DNA of 9,734 nt from Bacillota bacterium (GTDB taxonomy: Bacteria; Bacillota; Clostridia; Christensenellales; SZUA-584): the NCBI GenBank assembly GCA_023441905.1, contig JAEZNC010000252.1, positions 1 through 9,734 on the forward strand. Reading direction: 5' to 3'. Under the pieces are notes generated by a model that was not told the origin of the DNA, ran no database searches, and saw only the letters and a program-made list of their open reading frames with translations. Shown in pieces: positions 1 through 5,915 of this stretch (the stretch's first letter is position 1; each line of letters begins with the position of its first letter). The position numbers and the translations under genes were made by a program.

Positions 1-93
1 CAGGCCGCAAAAAGCTTTCTCGATGGCTCGCTTAAATCCACCGAGTCGGTCTGCCATCAGCATGCGCACGCGCACGAATGCGGCGGTCATTAG
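1..93 (+). CDS. 3' end of a gene with a His/Cys-rich C-terminal tail (NifX/NifB-domain-like, partial)
   Basis: The reading frame is open from the first base and stops at TAG (91-93), giving the last 30 residues of a protein. The fragment reads QAAKSFLDGSLKSTESVC and then HQHAHAHECGGH. A helix of the type 'A..FL.G.LK.T' followed by a His/Cys-rich tail is typical of small dinitrogenase iron-molybdenum cofactor (NifX/NifB C-terminal domain) proteins common in anaerobes. Those proteins bind metal or Fe-S precursors. The tail itself (2 Cys, 5 His) clearly looks metal-binding; the family assignment is an inference from a short fragment. A strong terminator begins 8 bp after the stop, so this is the end of a transcription unit. 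The rest of the gene lies outside the window. Confidence 0.45.
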   Translation, partial: QAAKSFLDGSLKSTESVCHQHAHAHECGGH

Positions 94-100
94 ACGAATA

Positions 101-144
101 CAGACAACCAAAAAAGGCTCATCGGAGCCTTTTTTGATTGTCTG
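101..144 (+). terminator. Rho-independent terminator of the partial gene
   Basis: An 11-bp stem (110-120 with 125-135) closes on an ATCG loop. Its base is AAAAAAGGCTC/GAGCCTTTTTT, which supplies the T-run. After a two-base mismatch the pairing continues for another 7 bp (CAGACAA 101-107 with TTGTCTG 138-144). The A-run and T-run make it potentially bidirectional. Confidence 0.88.
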
Positions 145-196
145 TGAATCGGTTCCCATCAGTTTTTAATTTTCTTGAATGAAATGGTATAGCCAA

Positions 197-345
197 TCTG
201 GGTGTCCAGCAAAAGGAAGCCACTGCAGACCGATTACAGTCACCTACGGGTGACACAGCCCCAATCAGCCCTTAGAGGGCAGGTCATCACGGGGAGCCGC
301 GGCATGTGGTTTCTGACATTATAAAAGGCTCCTGAGGAGCCTTTT
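197..345 (+). ncRNA. Putative structured non-coding RNA, class not identified
   Basis: This stretch has no convincing ORF but a well-organised fold. A closing helix pairs GAAGCCAC (216-223) with GTGGTTTC (306-313, one G-U pair). It continues inward as TGC (224-226) with GCA (302-304) past a bulged T, and outward as 204-208 with 314-317. Inside are a perfect 6-bp hairpin with a UNCG-type loop (GTCACC 239-244, TACG, GGTGAC 249-254) and a helix CCCC 259-262 with GGGG 291-294. That helix encloses a second hairpin (GCCCT 268-272, AGGGC 276-280). A terminator follows at 323-345. A weak promoter may lie at 163-193 (T-rich -35, TATAGC -10), putting the 5' end near 197. No gene follows on this strand, so it looks like a free-standing RNA or an orphaned riboswitch. 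The multi-branched layout recalls metabolite riboswitches such as the Moco class, and 6S RNA was also considered. I could not confirm either from memory. Confidence 0.5.
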
Positions 346-349
346 AATT
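323..349 (+). terminator. Rho-independent terminator ending the structured RNA
   Basis: A perfect 10-bp stem, AAAAGGCTCC (323-332) with GGAGCCTTTT (336-345), closes on a TGA loop and is followed by AATTGTT. The core GGCTC/GAGCC is the same as in the terminator at 101-144. The sequence is nearly symmetric, so it could also work in the other direction. Confidence 0.85.
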
Positions 350-402
350 GTTGATCAAATCATCCTTATTGCTCATCAAAAGTGCCGATGAGAAAAAGCC
401 CA

Positions 403-525
403 TTGTACTATTCTGCAACAAGAGTATTGAAAACACCTTGTCAGCTGCCCTTTGGCGACAGTTGCTCTAATGAGAATGCACACCGAATCTCATCTCACTG
501 GCATAATTTTTGCTTTATAGTACAA
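403..525. repeat. 123-bp segment bounded by imperfect inverted repeats (MITE-like candidate)
   Basis: TTGTACTAT (403-411) is exactly repeated in inverted orientation as ATAGTACAA (517-525). The match extends inward after three mismatches by GCAA, giving about 14 of 18 matching positions. The right end overlaps the last codons and the stop of the ferritin gene. The interior has no ORF of note. It contains smaller hairpins (TGTC...GACA around 440-463 and TGAGA...TCTCA around 470-497). This could be a small non-autonomous element or a chance long-range hairpin. No target-site duplication was recognised. Confidence 0.3.
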
Positions 526-1024
526 GCGACGGCGGGGCATACACGCGTGCGCCAAGCTCCTGATCGAGCAGATACAGTCCTTTGGAATCGCTGCCGAACA
601 GCTCAAACTTACGAATGAGGTCCATAGCGTTTTTTTCTTCCTCGCCCTGCTCCTTCACAAACCAATCCAGAAACTGCATCGTGCGGAAGTCCTTCTCTTC
701 ATAAGCCGCAGCATAGATATTGTCGATCGACGCGGTGACCGTTTTTTCATGCGCAAGCGTTTCGTCAAGCGGGGTTTTCAGGCTGTCTTTCTTAAGCACC
801 GGCGCGGCGATAGCGGTCAGTGTTATTCTTTCATCGTTGTTTAGCAGGTATGTACGAATCAGCATCGCGTGGTCGCGTTCTTCCTGCGCCTGCACATAGA
901 ACCAGTTTTCAAAGCCGTTGAGACCCTGATCTGCATAATAATCGGCAATATCGAGATAGAGGTAAGCGGAATAGAGTTCTTTATTGATCTGCTCGTTCAA
1001 AAGTGATGTAATTTTACCGTTCAT
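515..1024 (-). CDS. ftnA: Non-haem bacterial ferritin (FtnA type)
   Basis: This 169-residue protein matches the usual length of bacterial ferritins, which form 24-subunit shells that oxidise Fe(II) and store the iron as a ferric mineral in the cytoplasm. The four-helix bundle and all ferroxidase ligands are visible by alignment with the known family: E16 (QINKELYSAYLY), E49 and H52 (QAQEERDHA), E93 (AHEKTV), Q126 and E129 (VKEQGEEE). There is no haem-binding Met of the bacterioferritin kind at the expected place. The start is well supported: AGGAGG (1038-1033 on the minus strand) lies 8 nt before the ATG. The gene lies downstream of, and on the same strand as, the C69 peptidase, but has a good promoter of its own in the 87-bp gap. 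The last codons (LVL-stop) fall inside an inverted repeat. The family is certain; the symbol is by analogy. Confidence 0.95.
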   Translation of the reverse strand: MNGKITSLLNEQINKELYSAYLYLDIADYYADQGLNGFENWFYVQAQEERDHAMLIRTYLLNNDERITLTAIAAPVLKKDSLKTPLDETLAHEKTVTASIDNIYAAAYEEKDFRTMQFLDWFVKEQGEEEKNAMDLIRKFELFGSDSKGLYLLDQELGARVYAPPSLVL

Positions 1025-1092
1025 AAAAACTGCCTCCTGTTTTTCTTGTTAGTATATCACAATGGGCGCAAGCGGTCATGCAACTTAATCAC

Positions 1093-1120
1093 ATTATATG
1101 AGGTTTTGATCTTAATTCAA
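1093..1120 (-). promoter_or_regulatory. Sigma-A-type promoter for the ferritin gene
   Basis: On the minus strand, TTGAAT (1120-1115) and TATAAT (1098-1093) are separated by 16 nt. The -35 box directly abuts and partly precedes the peptidase stop codon (1112-1114). Transcription would start near 1086, leaving a leader of about 60 nt. No clear Fur box was recognised. Confidence 0.7.
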
Positions 1121-2365
1121 TGCTTTATTTTGTTTTTGCCAGTAACGGGCAAAGCGGCTCTTGCCGGACATGGCCTGCCAGTCGTCAAGAGAAAACGCGT
1201 CAACGAGTTCCTGTTCCTGTGCGGATGCTTTCTTAGCAAATGCGGCAAGCTCATTGATATCCGGCTGATCCTGAGCAAACAGGCGCGCTTCTTCTTCCAG
1301 CCACGCGGCTTCCAACTCATCGCGTTTTGCGCGAAAAGCTTCTGCGTCGATCTTGCCTGCCAGTATTGCGCGGTGGAGGTGCTCTCTTTTGAGCCAGTAT
1401 TGGTGCGCCTGAGCATCCGTGTCAAAAACGGGCGGTTCCGTCACGCCGAAGAAAATGGGTTTAAAGGCTGCGATGCACGGAGTAGAAGCTCCCGTGGCCC
1501 AAATTGTCATGGGCTTGTGCTGCCTCAGCACCGCCACGAAACTGCCTGTGGTATGGTCGCCGATGAGCCCGCCCGCATGCATGCAGACGCTGCCCACACT
1601 GCCGCGCGAAAACTCATGCCCGTCAAACTTCGGCGCGTGCGTGCGAAGCGCCCCCATCAATTGCGCGGCATTCACAGGGCCGTTTTCAATGGCGCAGAGC
1701 GACAATGCACGGCGCTTATGCCCCTTGGCAAAGCGGGAGAACACAGGCTCTGTGAAACGCCTGGCGAAATCCGCGCCATCAGAGAGCCCAGAGGCAGCGC
1801 TATGGTCGCTGCGGATAAAGAGCCGGTTCGAAATCGCGTCTTTGTCTTGCACCTGTTTCACCGCGTAGTTTTTGCCCGATGTCTCGAGGATATAGGCGGT
1901 TTCCCGGTCGGCAATCAAAAAGCTGTTGTCATAGCGAAAATCCTTGGTGTAGCCGCAGTTGCCGCCCTGCCCAAACTCACCAAGCAATTCGACGATGGTT
2001 TCAAGAGCGGATTTGGCCGTATCGGCGCGCTCGAGGCCGAGACGCAGCAAATCCATCCCCGTCAGCGCCTTGTCCGGATTACTGGATTTCGTAAACACCG
2101 CTTCGTTGCCGATGGCGACGCCGTGCTCATTCACACCCATCTCCGCGCCCCAAATCCAATCGGGCTTGAAAAGCTGCACGGCATGGGTGTGCGCTGCTTG
2201 GGGGATTGTGATGTATGTGCAATGAAGCTGTTCGTTTGGGGCGTGATTTTTAGCCGGGTAAAAACGGACAATATGCGGCTCGTTGGGCTCGCGGTCGCTG
2301 TTCTTAGCGAGCATTGTTGTTTTTGTTTCAGACCAGGAGGGCAATACACAAAGTGTGTCACACAT
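1112..2365 (-). CDS. C69-family (secernin/dipeptidase-like) Ntn hydrolase
   Basis: The 417-residue protein begins MCDTLCVLP. Removal of the initiator Met would expose Cys2 as the N-terminal nucleophile, the arrangement used by secernins and related Ntn hydrolases of peptidase family C69. Other family signatures are KNSDRE (21-26), WGAEMGVNEHGVAIGNEAV (72-90), a GDHTTGSFV motif in the C-terminal half, and IWATGASTPCIAAFKPIFF just after it. The C-terminal 100 residues are Ala/Glu-rich and probably helical. It has no signal peptide or membrane segment, so it should be cytoplasmic. Likely substrates are dipeptides or other small amides, but the specificity cannot be read from the sequence. The start is supported by a GAGGTG ribosome binding site 5 nt upstream and by the family's conserved N-terminus. 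The gene is divergent from the Rrf2 regulator and upstream of ferritin. Confidence 0.88.
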   Translation of the reverse strand: MCDTLCVLPSWSETKTTMLAKNSDREPNEPHIVRFYPAKNHAPNEQLHCTYITIPQAAHTHAVQLFKPDWIWGAEMGVNEHGVAIGNEAVFTKSSNPDKALTGMDLLRLGLERADTAKSALETIVELLGEFGQGGNCGYTKDFRYDNSFLIADRETAYILETSGKNYAVKQVQDKDAISNRLFIRSDHSAASGLSDGADFARRFTEPVFSRFAKGHKRRALSLCAIENGPVNAAQLMGALRTHAPKFDGHEFSRGSVGSVCMHAGGLIGDHTTGSFVAVLRQHKPMTIWATGASTPCIAAFKPIFFGVTEPPVFDTDAQAHQYWLKREHLHRAILAGKIDAEAFRAKRDELEAAWLEEEARLFAQDQPDINELAAFAKKASAQEQELVDAFSLDDWQAMSGKSRFARYWQKQNKALN

Positions 2366-2394
2366 GGCGGCACCTCAAAAAAGTCGTTTCGATG

Positions 2395-2403
2395 ATTATA
2401 CCA
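2395..2403 (-). promoter_or_regulatory. Extended -10 promoter for the C69 peptidase gene
   Basis: The minus strand reads TGGTATAAT, a TG-N-TATAAT extended -10, 29 bp upstream of the start codon. The -35 region is weak (TGGTAT at 17-nt spacing), as extended -10 promoters allow. It sits inside an imperfect palindrome, GATGGTATAATCATC. Confidence 0.55.
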
Positions 2404-2438
2404 TCTTTCAAAGGCATATACCATGTGAAACAGCGTTA

Positions 2439-2467
2439 TTGAATTCATATCAAACATATCATATAAT
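2439..2467 (+). promoter_or_regulatory. Sigma-A promoter of the rrf2-metY operon with direct-repeat spacer
   Basis: TTGAAT (2439-2444) and TATAAT (2462-2467) are exactly 17 nt apart, about 30 bp before the rrf2 start. The spacer carries two direct CATATCA repeats (2446-2452 and 2455-2461) with a 9-nt period. They are well placed to be an operator, for example for autoregulation by the Rrf2 protein. The operator role is an inference. Confidence 0.78.
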
Positions 2468-2498
2468 CAGACTAACATTGAGGAACGCGGAGGTTATC

Positions 2499-2933
2499 AT
2501 GAAGATTTCTACGCGCGGCCGCTACGCGCTGCGCATGATGGTTGATTTGGCTTTGGCTCCCGAAGGCGAATTTGTGACGATTAAGAGCATCGCTGCGAGA
2601 CAGGAGATATCCGATAAATACTTGGAGCAGATTATCACCATGCTGAGCCGGGCCGGGTATGTGAAAAGCGCGAGAGGTTCATCGGGCGGGTATAAACTGG
2701 CCATGCCTGCCAAAGACTATACTGTCGGCATGATACTGCGGCTGATTGAAGGCAGCCTCGTGCCTGTCGCCTGCATGGAGGACAATCCAAACCAGTGCCC
2801 GCGCTGTCAAAAGTGCGCCACGCTCGACGTTTGGAAGCAGCTCAGCGATGCTGTGAGCGGCGTGGTGGACAATATCACCCTTGCCGATCTTGCGGAGAAG
2901 CAAGCCGTCAAGAATTCAGAGAACAACCTTTGA
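2499..2933 (+). CDS. Rrf2-family transcriptional regulator, IscR-like with Fe-S-type cysteines
   Basis: Starting from ATG at 2499, with GGAGG 5 nt upstream, the protein has 144 residues, normal for the family. The frame is open further upstream, but MKISTRGRYALRMM is the canonical Rrf2 N-terminus. A winged helix-turn-helix spans about 1-70 (SDKYLEQIITMLSRAGYVKSxRG, wing SSGGYKL 61-67). A cysteine cluster follows at C92, C100, C103 and C106 (context CMEDNPNQCPRCQKC). IscR binds a [2Fe-2S] cluster through three Cys at a similar place, so this protein probably senses Fe-S or redox state. CymR-type Rrf2 proteins, which control cysteine synthesis, lack this cluster. It is the first gene of a likely two-gene operon with metY, 56 bp apart with no terminator between. 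Control of its own operon is likely but not shown. Confidence 0.93.
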   Translation: MKISTRGRYALRMMVDLALAPEGEFVTIKSIAARQEISDKYLEQIITMLSRAGYVKSARGSSGGYKLAMPAKDYTVGMILRLIEGSLVPVACMEDNPNQCPRCQKCATLDVWKQLSDAVSGVVDNITLADLAEKQAVKNSENNL

Positions 2934-2989
2934 AACTTAACCATAAATACACACCAATAGATCTGACGACTGGACAGAGAGGTAACATC

Positions 2990-4267
2990 ATGAACAAACA
3001 ATACAAATTTGAAACACTGCAGCTTCACGTAGGACAGGAACAGCCCGATCCGGCGACCGACTCAAGAGCTGTCCCGATCTATCAGACGACATCATACGTG
3101 TTCGCGGACTGCGATCAGGCGCAGCGGCGGTTTGAACTTTCAGAGCCGGGGAATATCTATACGCGTATAATGAACCCCACGACAGACGTCTTTGAGAAGC
3201 GTATCGCGGCGCTTGAAGGCGGCATCGGCGCGCTCGCTGTGGCGAGCGGTTCTGCGGCTGTGGCTTACGCCATACAGAACATCGCCCATGCGGGAGACCA
3301 CATCGTTTCTGCAAACACATTATACGGCGGCACATACAACCTGTTTGCGCATACGTTTGCGGATTTCGGCATCAGTGTGACATTCGTGAATCCCGATGAG
3401 CTGGGCGAATTTGAAGCGGCGATACGCCCGAACACCAAGGCGCTGTTTATCGAAAGCCTCGGAAACCCGAACTGCAGCATTATCGATATCAAAGCCGTGG
3501 CGGATACGGCCCATAAGCACGGCATACCGCTGATCATCGACAACACGTTTGCGACGCCGTACTTGCTGCGTCCCATTGAACACGGTGCGGATATTGTGGT
3601 GCATTCCACAACCAAGTTTATAGGCGGGCATGGCACGTCCATCGGCGGCGCAATTATAGACAGCGGGAAATTTGACTGGGCGGCATCGGGCAAGTTCCCG
3701 TATCTGACCGAGCCGGACCCGAGCTATCATGGCGTCAAATTCACCGAGGCGGCAGGCGCGGCGGCTTATATCACAAAAGTGCGCGTCACGCTGCTGCGCG
3801 ATACCGGCGCGGCCATCAGCCCATTCAACTCATTTCTGCTGCTGCAGGGGCTTGAGACGCTCTCGCTGCGCGTGGAGCGGCACGTGAAAAACGCGCTTAA
3901 GGTGGTGGATTTTTTGAGCAGGCATCCGAAAGTGGAGAAGGTCAACCATCCGTCTTTGCCCGACAGCCCGTATCATGGTCTTTACAACGCGTATTTCCCC
4001 AGAGGGGCAGGATCGATATTTACTGTGGAAATCAAGGGCGGCGCGCAGGCCGCGCGGGCGTTTATCGACAAGCTCAAGCTGTTCTCGCTTCTTGCGAACG
4101 TGGCCGATTTAAAATCGCTCGTGATTCATCCGGCCAGCACCACACACTCGCAGATGAACGAAGACGAACTGCTTTCCTCGGGCATCAAGCCGGGCACGGT
4201 GCGGCTGTCCGTCGGTACAGAGCATATTGACGATTTGCTGGATGATCTTGCGCAAGCGCTGAATTAA
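2990..4267 (+). CDS. metY: O-acetylhomoserine aminocarboxypropyltransferase (sulfhydrylase)
   Basis: This 425-residue PLP enzyme of the Cys/Met-metabolism family should convert O-acetyl-L-homoserine plus sulfide (or methanethiol) to homocysteine (or methionine). The cofactor lysine is K209 in HSTTKFIGGHG. D184 (IIDNTFATPYLL) would hold the PLP ring nitrogen, and Y57/R59 (YTRIMNPTTDVFEKRIAALEGG) bind phosphate from the neighbouring subunit. The insertion GKFDWAASGKFPYLTEPDPSYHG and the overall length favour the O-acetylhomoserine sulfhydrylase branch over cystathionine gamma-synthase. The chosen ATG has GAGAGG 7 nt upstream and gives the family's usual N-terminus (YKFETLQLHVGQEQPDPATDSRAVPIYQTTSY). 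An open frame continues further upstream but overlaps rrf2. Co-transcription with the Rrf2 gene suggests control by sulfur or Fe-S status. Confidence 0.95.
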   Translation: MNKQYKFETLQLHVGQEQPDPATDSRAVPIYQTTSYVFADCDQAQRRFELSEPGNIYTRIMNPTTDVFEKRIAALEGGIGALAVASGSAAVAYAIQNIAHAGDHIVSANTLYGGTYNLFAHTFADFGISVTFVNPDELGEFEAAIRPNTKALFIESLGNPNCSIIDIKAVADTAHKHGIPLIIDNTFATPYLLRPIEHGADIVVHSTTKFIGGHGTSIGGAIIDSGKFDWAASGKFPYLTEPDPSYHGVKFTEAAGAAAYITKVRVTLLRDTGAAISPFNSFLLLQGLETLSLRVERHVKNALKVVDFLSRHPKVEKVNHPSLPDSPYHGLYNAYFPRGAGSIFTVEIKGGAQAARAFIDKLKLFSLLANVADLKSLVIHPASTTHSQMNEDELLSSGIKPGTVRLSVGTEHIDDLLDDLAQALN

Positions 4268-4283
4268 AGAAGAGATATCGAAA

Positions 4284-4462
4284 AGCAGCGGAAAACCGCT
4301 GCTCAGCTTGATGAAAAACCCCAACGTGTCATGCTGAGGAGCGTAGCGACGTGAGCATCCCGTGTTAAAATGCTTTAAACATGGGATTTCTCGATCGCTT
4401 ACGCTCGCTCGAAATGACATTTGTTACTTTGTCAGCAGCCTGAGCAGCGGAAAACCGCTGCT
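4284..4462 (+). repeat. Duplicated terminator hairpin flanking an inserted segment
   Basis: The 20-bp sequence AGCAGCGGAAAACCGCTGCT occurs identically at 4284-4303 and 4443-4462. Each copy is itself an 8-bp hairpin with an AAAA loop. Only the second is followed by a T-run. Because the unit is palindromic, the outer 23 bases also form an inverted repeat, matching everywhere except the loop (CTGAGCAGCGG at 4440-4450 against CCGCTGCTCAG at 4296-4306). The 139 bp between the copies contain the palindromic element at 4327-4419. The layout fits either a 20-bp target duplication made by insertion into the metY terminator, or local duplication. Confidence 0.7.
4327..4419. repeat. Palindromic intergenic repeat (TGTCAT...ATGACA)
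   Basis: A 93-bp unit is bounded by TGTCAT (4327-4332) and ATGACA (4414-4419). Its arms, GCTGAGGAGCGTAGCGACGTG and the stretch TCTCGATCGCTTACGCTCGCTCGA, carry the alternating GAGCG/CGCTC pattern seen in short dispersed intergenic repeats (general form TGTCATxCTGAG...) found in many bacterial genomes. It has no ORF and is too short to encode a transposase. It probably folds as RNA or cruciform DNA. Copy number in this genome cannot be judged here, but a diverged relative may lie at 8946-9027. Confidence 0.6.
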
Positions 4463-4467
4463 TTTTG
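4443..4467 (+). terminator. Functional-looking terminator downstream of metY
   Basis: An 8-bp GC-rich stem (AGCAGCGG 4443-4450 with CCGCTGCT 4455-4462) with an AAAA loop is followed directly by TTTTGATTG. Read leftward it has no T-run, so it would not stop the ger operon. Confidence 0.85.
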
Positions 4468-4769
4468 ATTGAGATTTAGCGCCATAATCCACCAGCTATG
4501 CTTTGTGACTAAAGCTTATCATGAAGTATTAAGCGGAGCGAAAAACAGAAAACAGGTTGTCAAAAGCAGTACTCTCGTGTCAGATAACTGTTTTAGCGGT
4601 TGTAAGGAGAATCATGCAATTGACGGACTCTTCAGAACGTTCTGAGATTTGACCGGTGCTATCTCTTTTAGGGGTAATGTTTATTTTGATTGTTGGCAAA
4701 CTAAAATGTCATTGCTGTGTTATCATATCGCAAGTCACATTATAGTCGATTATGGCGGAAGCATACGAA
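4468..4769. other. Convergent intergenic region with no supported gene
   Basis: About 300 bp lie between the metY terminator and the end of gerKB. I see no gene of normal size. Visible items are a possible 12-codon ORF with a good ribosome binding site (4604-4652) and a perfect 14-bp palindrome, TCAGAACGTTCTGA (4632-4645), inside it. A 7-bp inverted repeat (GCGGAAG 4755-4761, CTTCCGC 4775-4781) spans the gerKB stop codon. On the minus strand that hairpin has no T-run, so it is at best a weak end for the ger transcript. Confidence 0.5.
4614..4652 (+). CDS. Possible 12-residue leader peptide or relic ORF
   Basis: AAGGAGA (4604-4610) stands 3 nt before an ATG that opens a short frame, MQLTDSSERSEI, ending at TGA. 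The ribosome binding site is as strong as those of the real genes. The second half of the frame is a perfect palindrome (4632-4645) that would form a hairpin in the RNA. A TTGTCA hexamer lies upstream at 4557-4562, but there is no convincing -10. No gene follows on this strand, so it may be the stub of a lost gene or pure chance. Confidence 0.2.
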   Translation: MQLTDSSERSEI

Positions 4770-5912
4770 CTATTCTTCCGCTGCTTTTTTAGAAATCTGC
4801 ATTTTTTTGATAACGGGATTCAGTTTTTTTCTGCGTATTAAGTAAACCGCAATGAGAATACATGGCAGGACGACGATGACGGGCAGAAACACATAAGGAA
4901 AAACGATGTCAGAATTAAGCAGCTTGATTGTTTCTGAATTGCTTAAAAGCGGGATGTTGCACGCAATAAACCCCAGCGCGGCAATGGGGATAACAAATTT
5001 CTTATGAGACTTCCCTTTAAACATGACGGACAGCACGCGGCAGGCCATAAAGTTATATATTGTGAGCTTGAGTATGGTGGCGGGGAACCAGGCCAGCGTA
5101 TTCAGCGCCTGCACGCGTTCAAGAAAGCTGAAGGCGTTCACCTGCCGTGTGTAAACATAATACGGGTTCCAAGACATTCTCGCAAAATCCACACCGAGAA
5201 CGGCAACGGTGGGTACAAGAATCAGCAAAAAACAAACGCCGAAAACGCCAATCACGACGCCATATGTTTTTATAATGTTGACCTTTCTATCAAGATAATA
5301 GGTAAAAATGAGAAATATCAATATTTCAGAAAACCGGGCTGCTGTTAAGAAAGCGCTTAAATTGATACTGGCGAAATCAGAATCAGCCAGCACCGGCTGG
5401 AAAACCGAAAAATCAAAGTTTGTTATACCAAAAAGTACAAAAAAGAGAATCGTTAAAATCACAAAAGGAACAATAAAAACAGCGAGACGCCCGATCGTGC
5501 CGGCTCCTTTATATGACGCGTAACAAACGGGGACGATCATAAAAAGCAGCAGTACCCAACGCGGTGTATTCGGAAAAAGGTAAGTGCTCATAAAATGCGT
5601 CGTGACCAGCGAACAGACCATAAAGCAGAAGAAAAAGATAGCCACAAAAACCATCGCAGCGGGTTTTCCCAGATATTTGCCCAATATGGTGTCGGTAATC
5701 TGATTGACGGTCAGCCCCCGAAATTTACTCATGATATAAAGCAGCGGTATGTTGATAATCGCAATGTAAACCAAGGCAAGCAGCAAAACGATCCATACAT
5801 CCTGATTCGCATTGGGGGTGCTAAGAATCGGTAATAACGTATAAGGAAATACGAGAGCACTGCCCACAGCCAGCATTAACAGCTGAACGGAAGTGATAAT
5901 TGGTCTGTTCAT
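4770..5912 (-). CDS. gerKB: Spore germination receptor B subunit (GerAB/GerKB family transporter-like protein)
   Basis: The 380-residue protein is almost entirely hydrophobic, with about ten membrane segments, and belongs to the GerAB branch of the APC superfamily. These B subunits sit in the spore inner membrane and bind the germinant, often an amino acid. The N-terminus RPIITSVQLLMLAVGSALVFPYTLLP matches the family pattern. The tail after the last membrane segment is Lys-rich (RRKKLNPVIKKMQISKKAAEE) and should face the core. It is the last gene of the operon: its ATG lies 3 nt after the gerKC stop. Its ribosome binding site (GGAGGAT) is formed by the last codons of gerKC, so translation is probably coupled. 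The germinant cannot be predicted. Assignment to GerK rather than another Ger group rests on the A-C-B gene order. Confidence 0.92.
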   Translation of the reverse strand: MNRPIITSVQLLMLAVGSALVFPYTLLPILSTPNANQDVWIVLLLALVYIAIINIPLLYIMSKFRGLTVNQITDTILGKYLGKPAAMVFVAIFFFCFMVCSLVTTHFMSTYLFPNTPRWVLLLFMIVPVCYASYKGAGTIGRLAVFIVPFVILTILFFVLFGITNFDFSVFQPVLADSDFASINLSAFLTAARFSEILIFLIFTYYLDRKVNIIKTYGVVIGVFGVCFLLILVPTVAVLGVDFARMSWNPYYVYTRQVNAFSFLERVQALNTLAWFPATILKLTIYNFMACRVLSVMFKGKSHKKFVIPIAALGFIACNIPLLSNSETIKLLNSDIVFPYVFLPVIVVLPCILIAVYLIRRKKLNPVIKKMQISKKAAEE

Positions 5913-5915
5913 ATG

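Noticed and set aside
216..226. GCCACTG, the core of the B12 box, in the structured RNA
   Set aside because: The other conserved parts of a cobalamin riboswitch are absent and the element is too short. Here the motif serves as one side of the closing helix.
382..618. 78-codon frame on the plus strand downstream of the structured RNA
   Set aside because: It has no ribosome binding site, overlaps the end of ferritin antisense, and its translation looks like random sequence.
1046..2395. 449-codon frame on the plus strand
   Set aside because: It lies antisense across the whole C69 peptidase gene. The peptidase frame has clear family motifs and this one has none; long antisense frames are common opposite GC-rich genes.
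2283..2498. Upstream extension of the Rrf2 frame
   Set aside because: The real start at 2499 has a strong ribosome binding site and the canonical N-terminus. The extension overlaps the divergent peptidase gene and the promoter.
2795..2989. Upstream extension of the metY frame
   Set aside because: It overlaps rrf2 in another frame and adds sequence not found in the enzyme family. ATG 2990 has a proper ribosome binding site.
4632..4645. TCAGAACGTTCTGA as a LexA site
   Set aside because: The Firmicute SOS box needs GAAC and GTTC separated by about four bases; here they are adjacent, and no SOS gene follows.
4755..4781. Hairpin over the gerKB stop codon as a terminator
   Set aside because: The stem is only 7 bp with a 13-nt loop and no T-run on the minus strand, so it does not meet the usual form of an intrinsic terminator.
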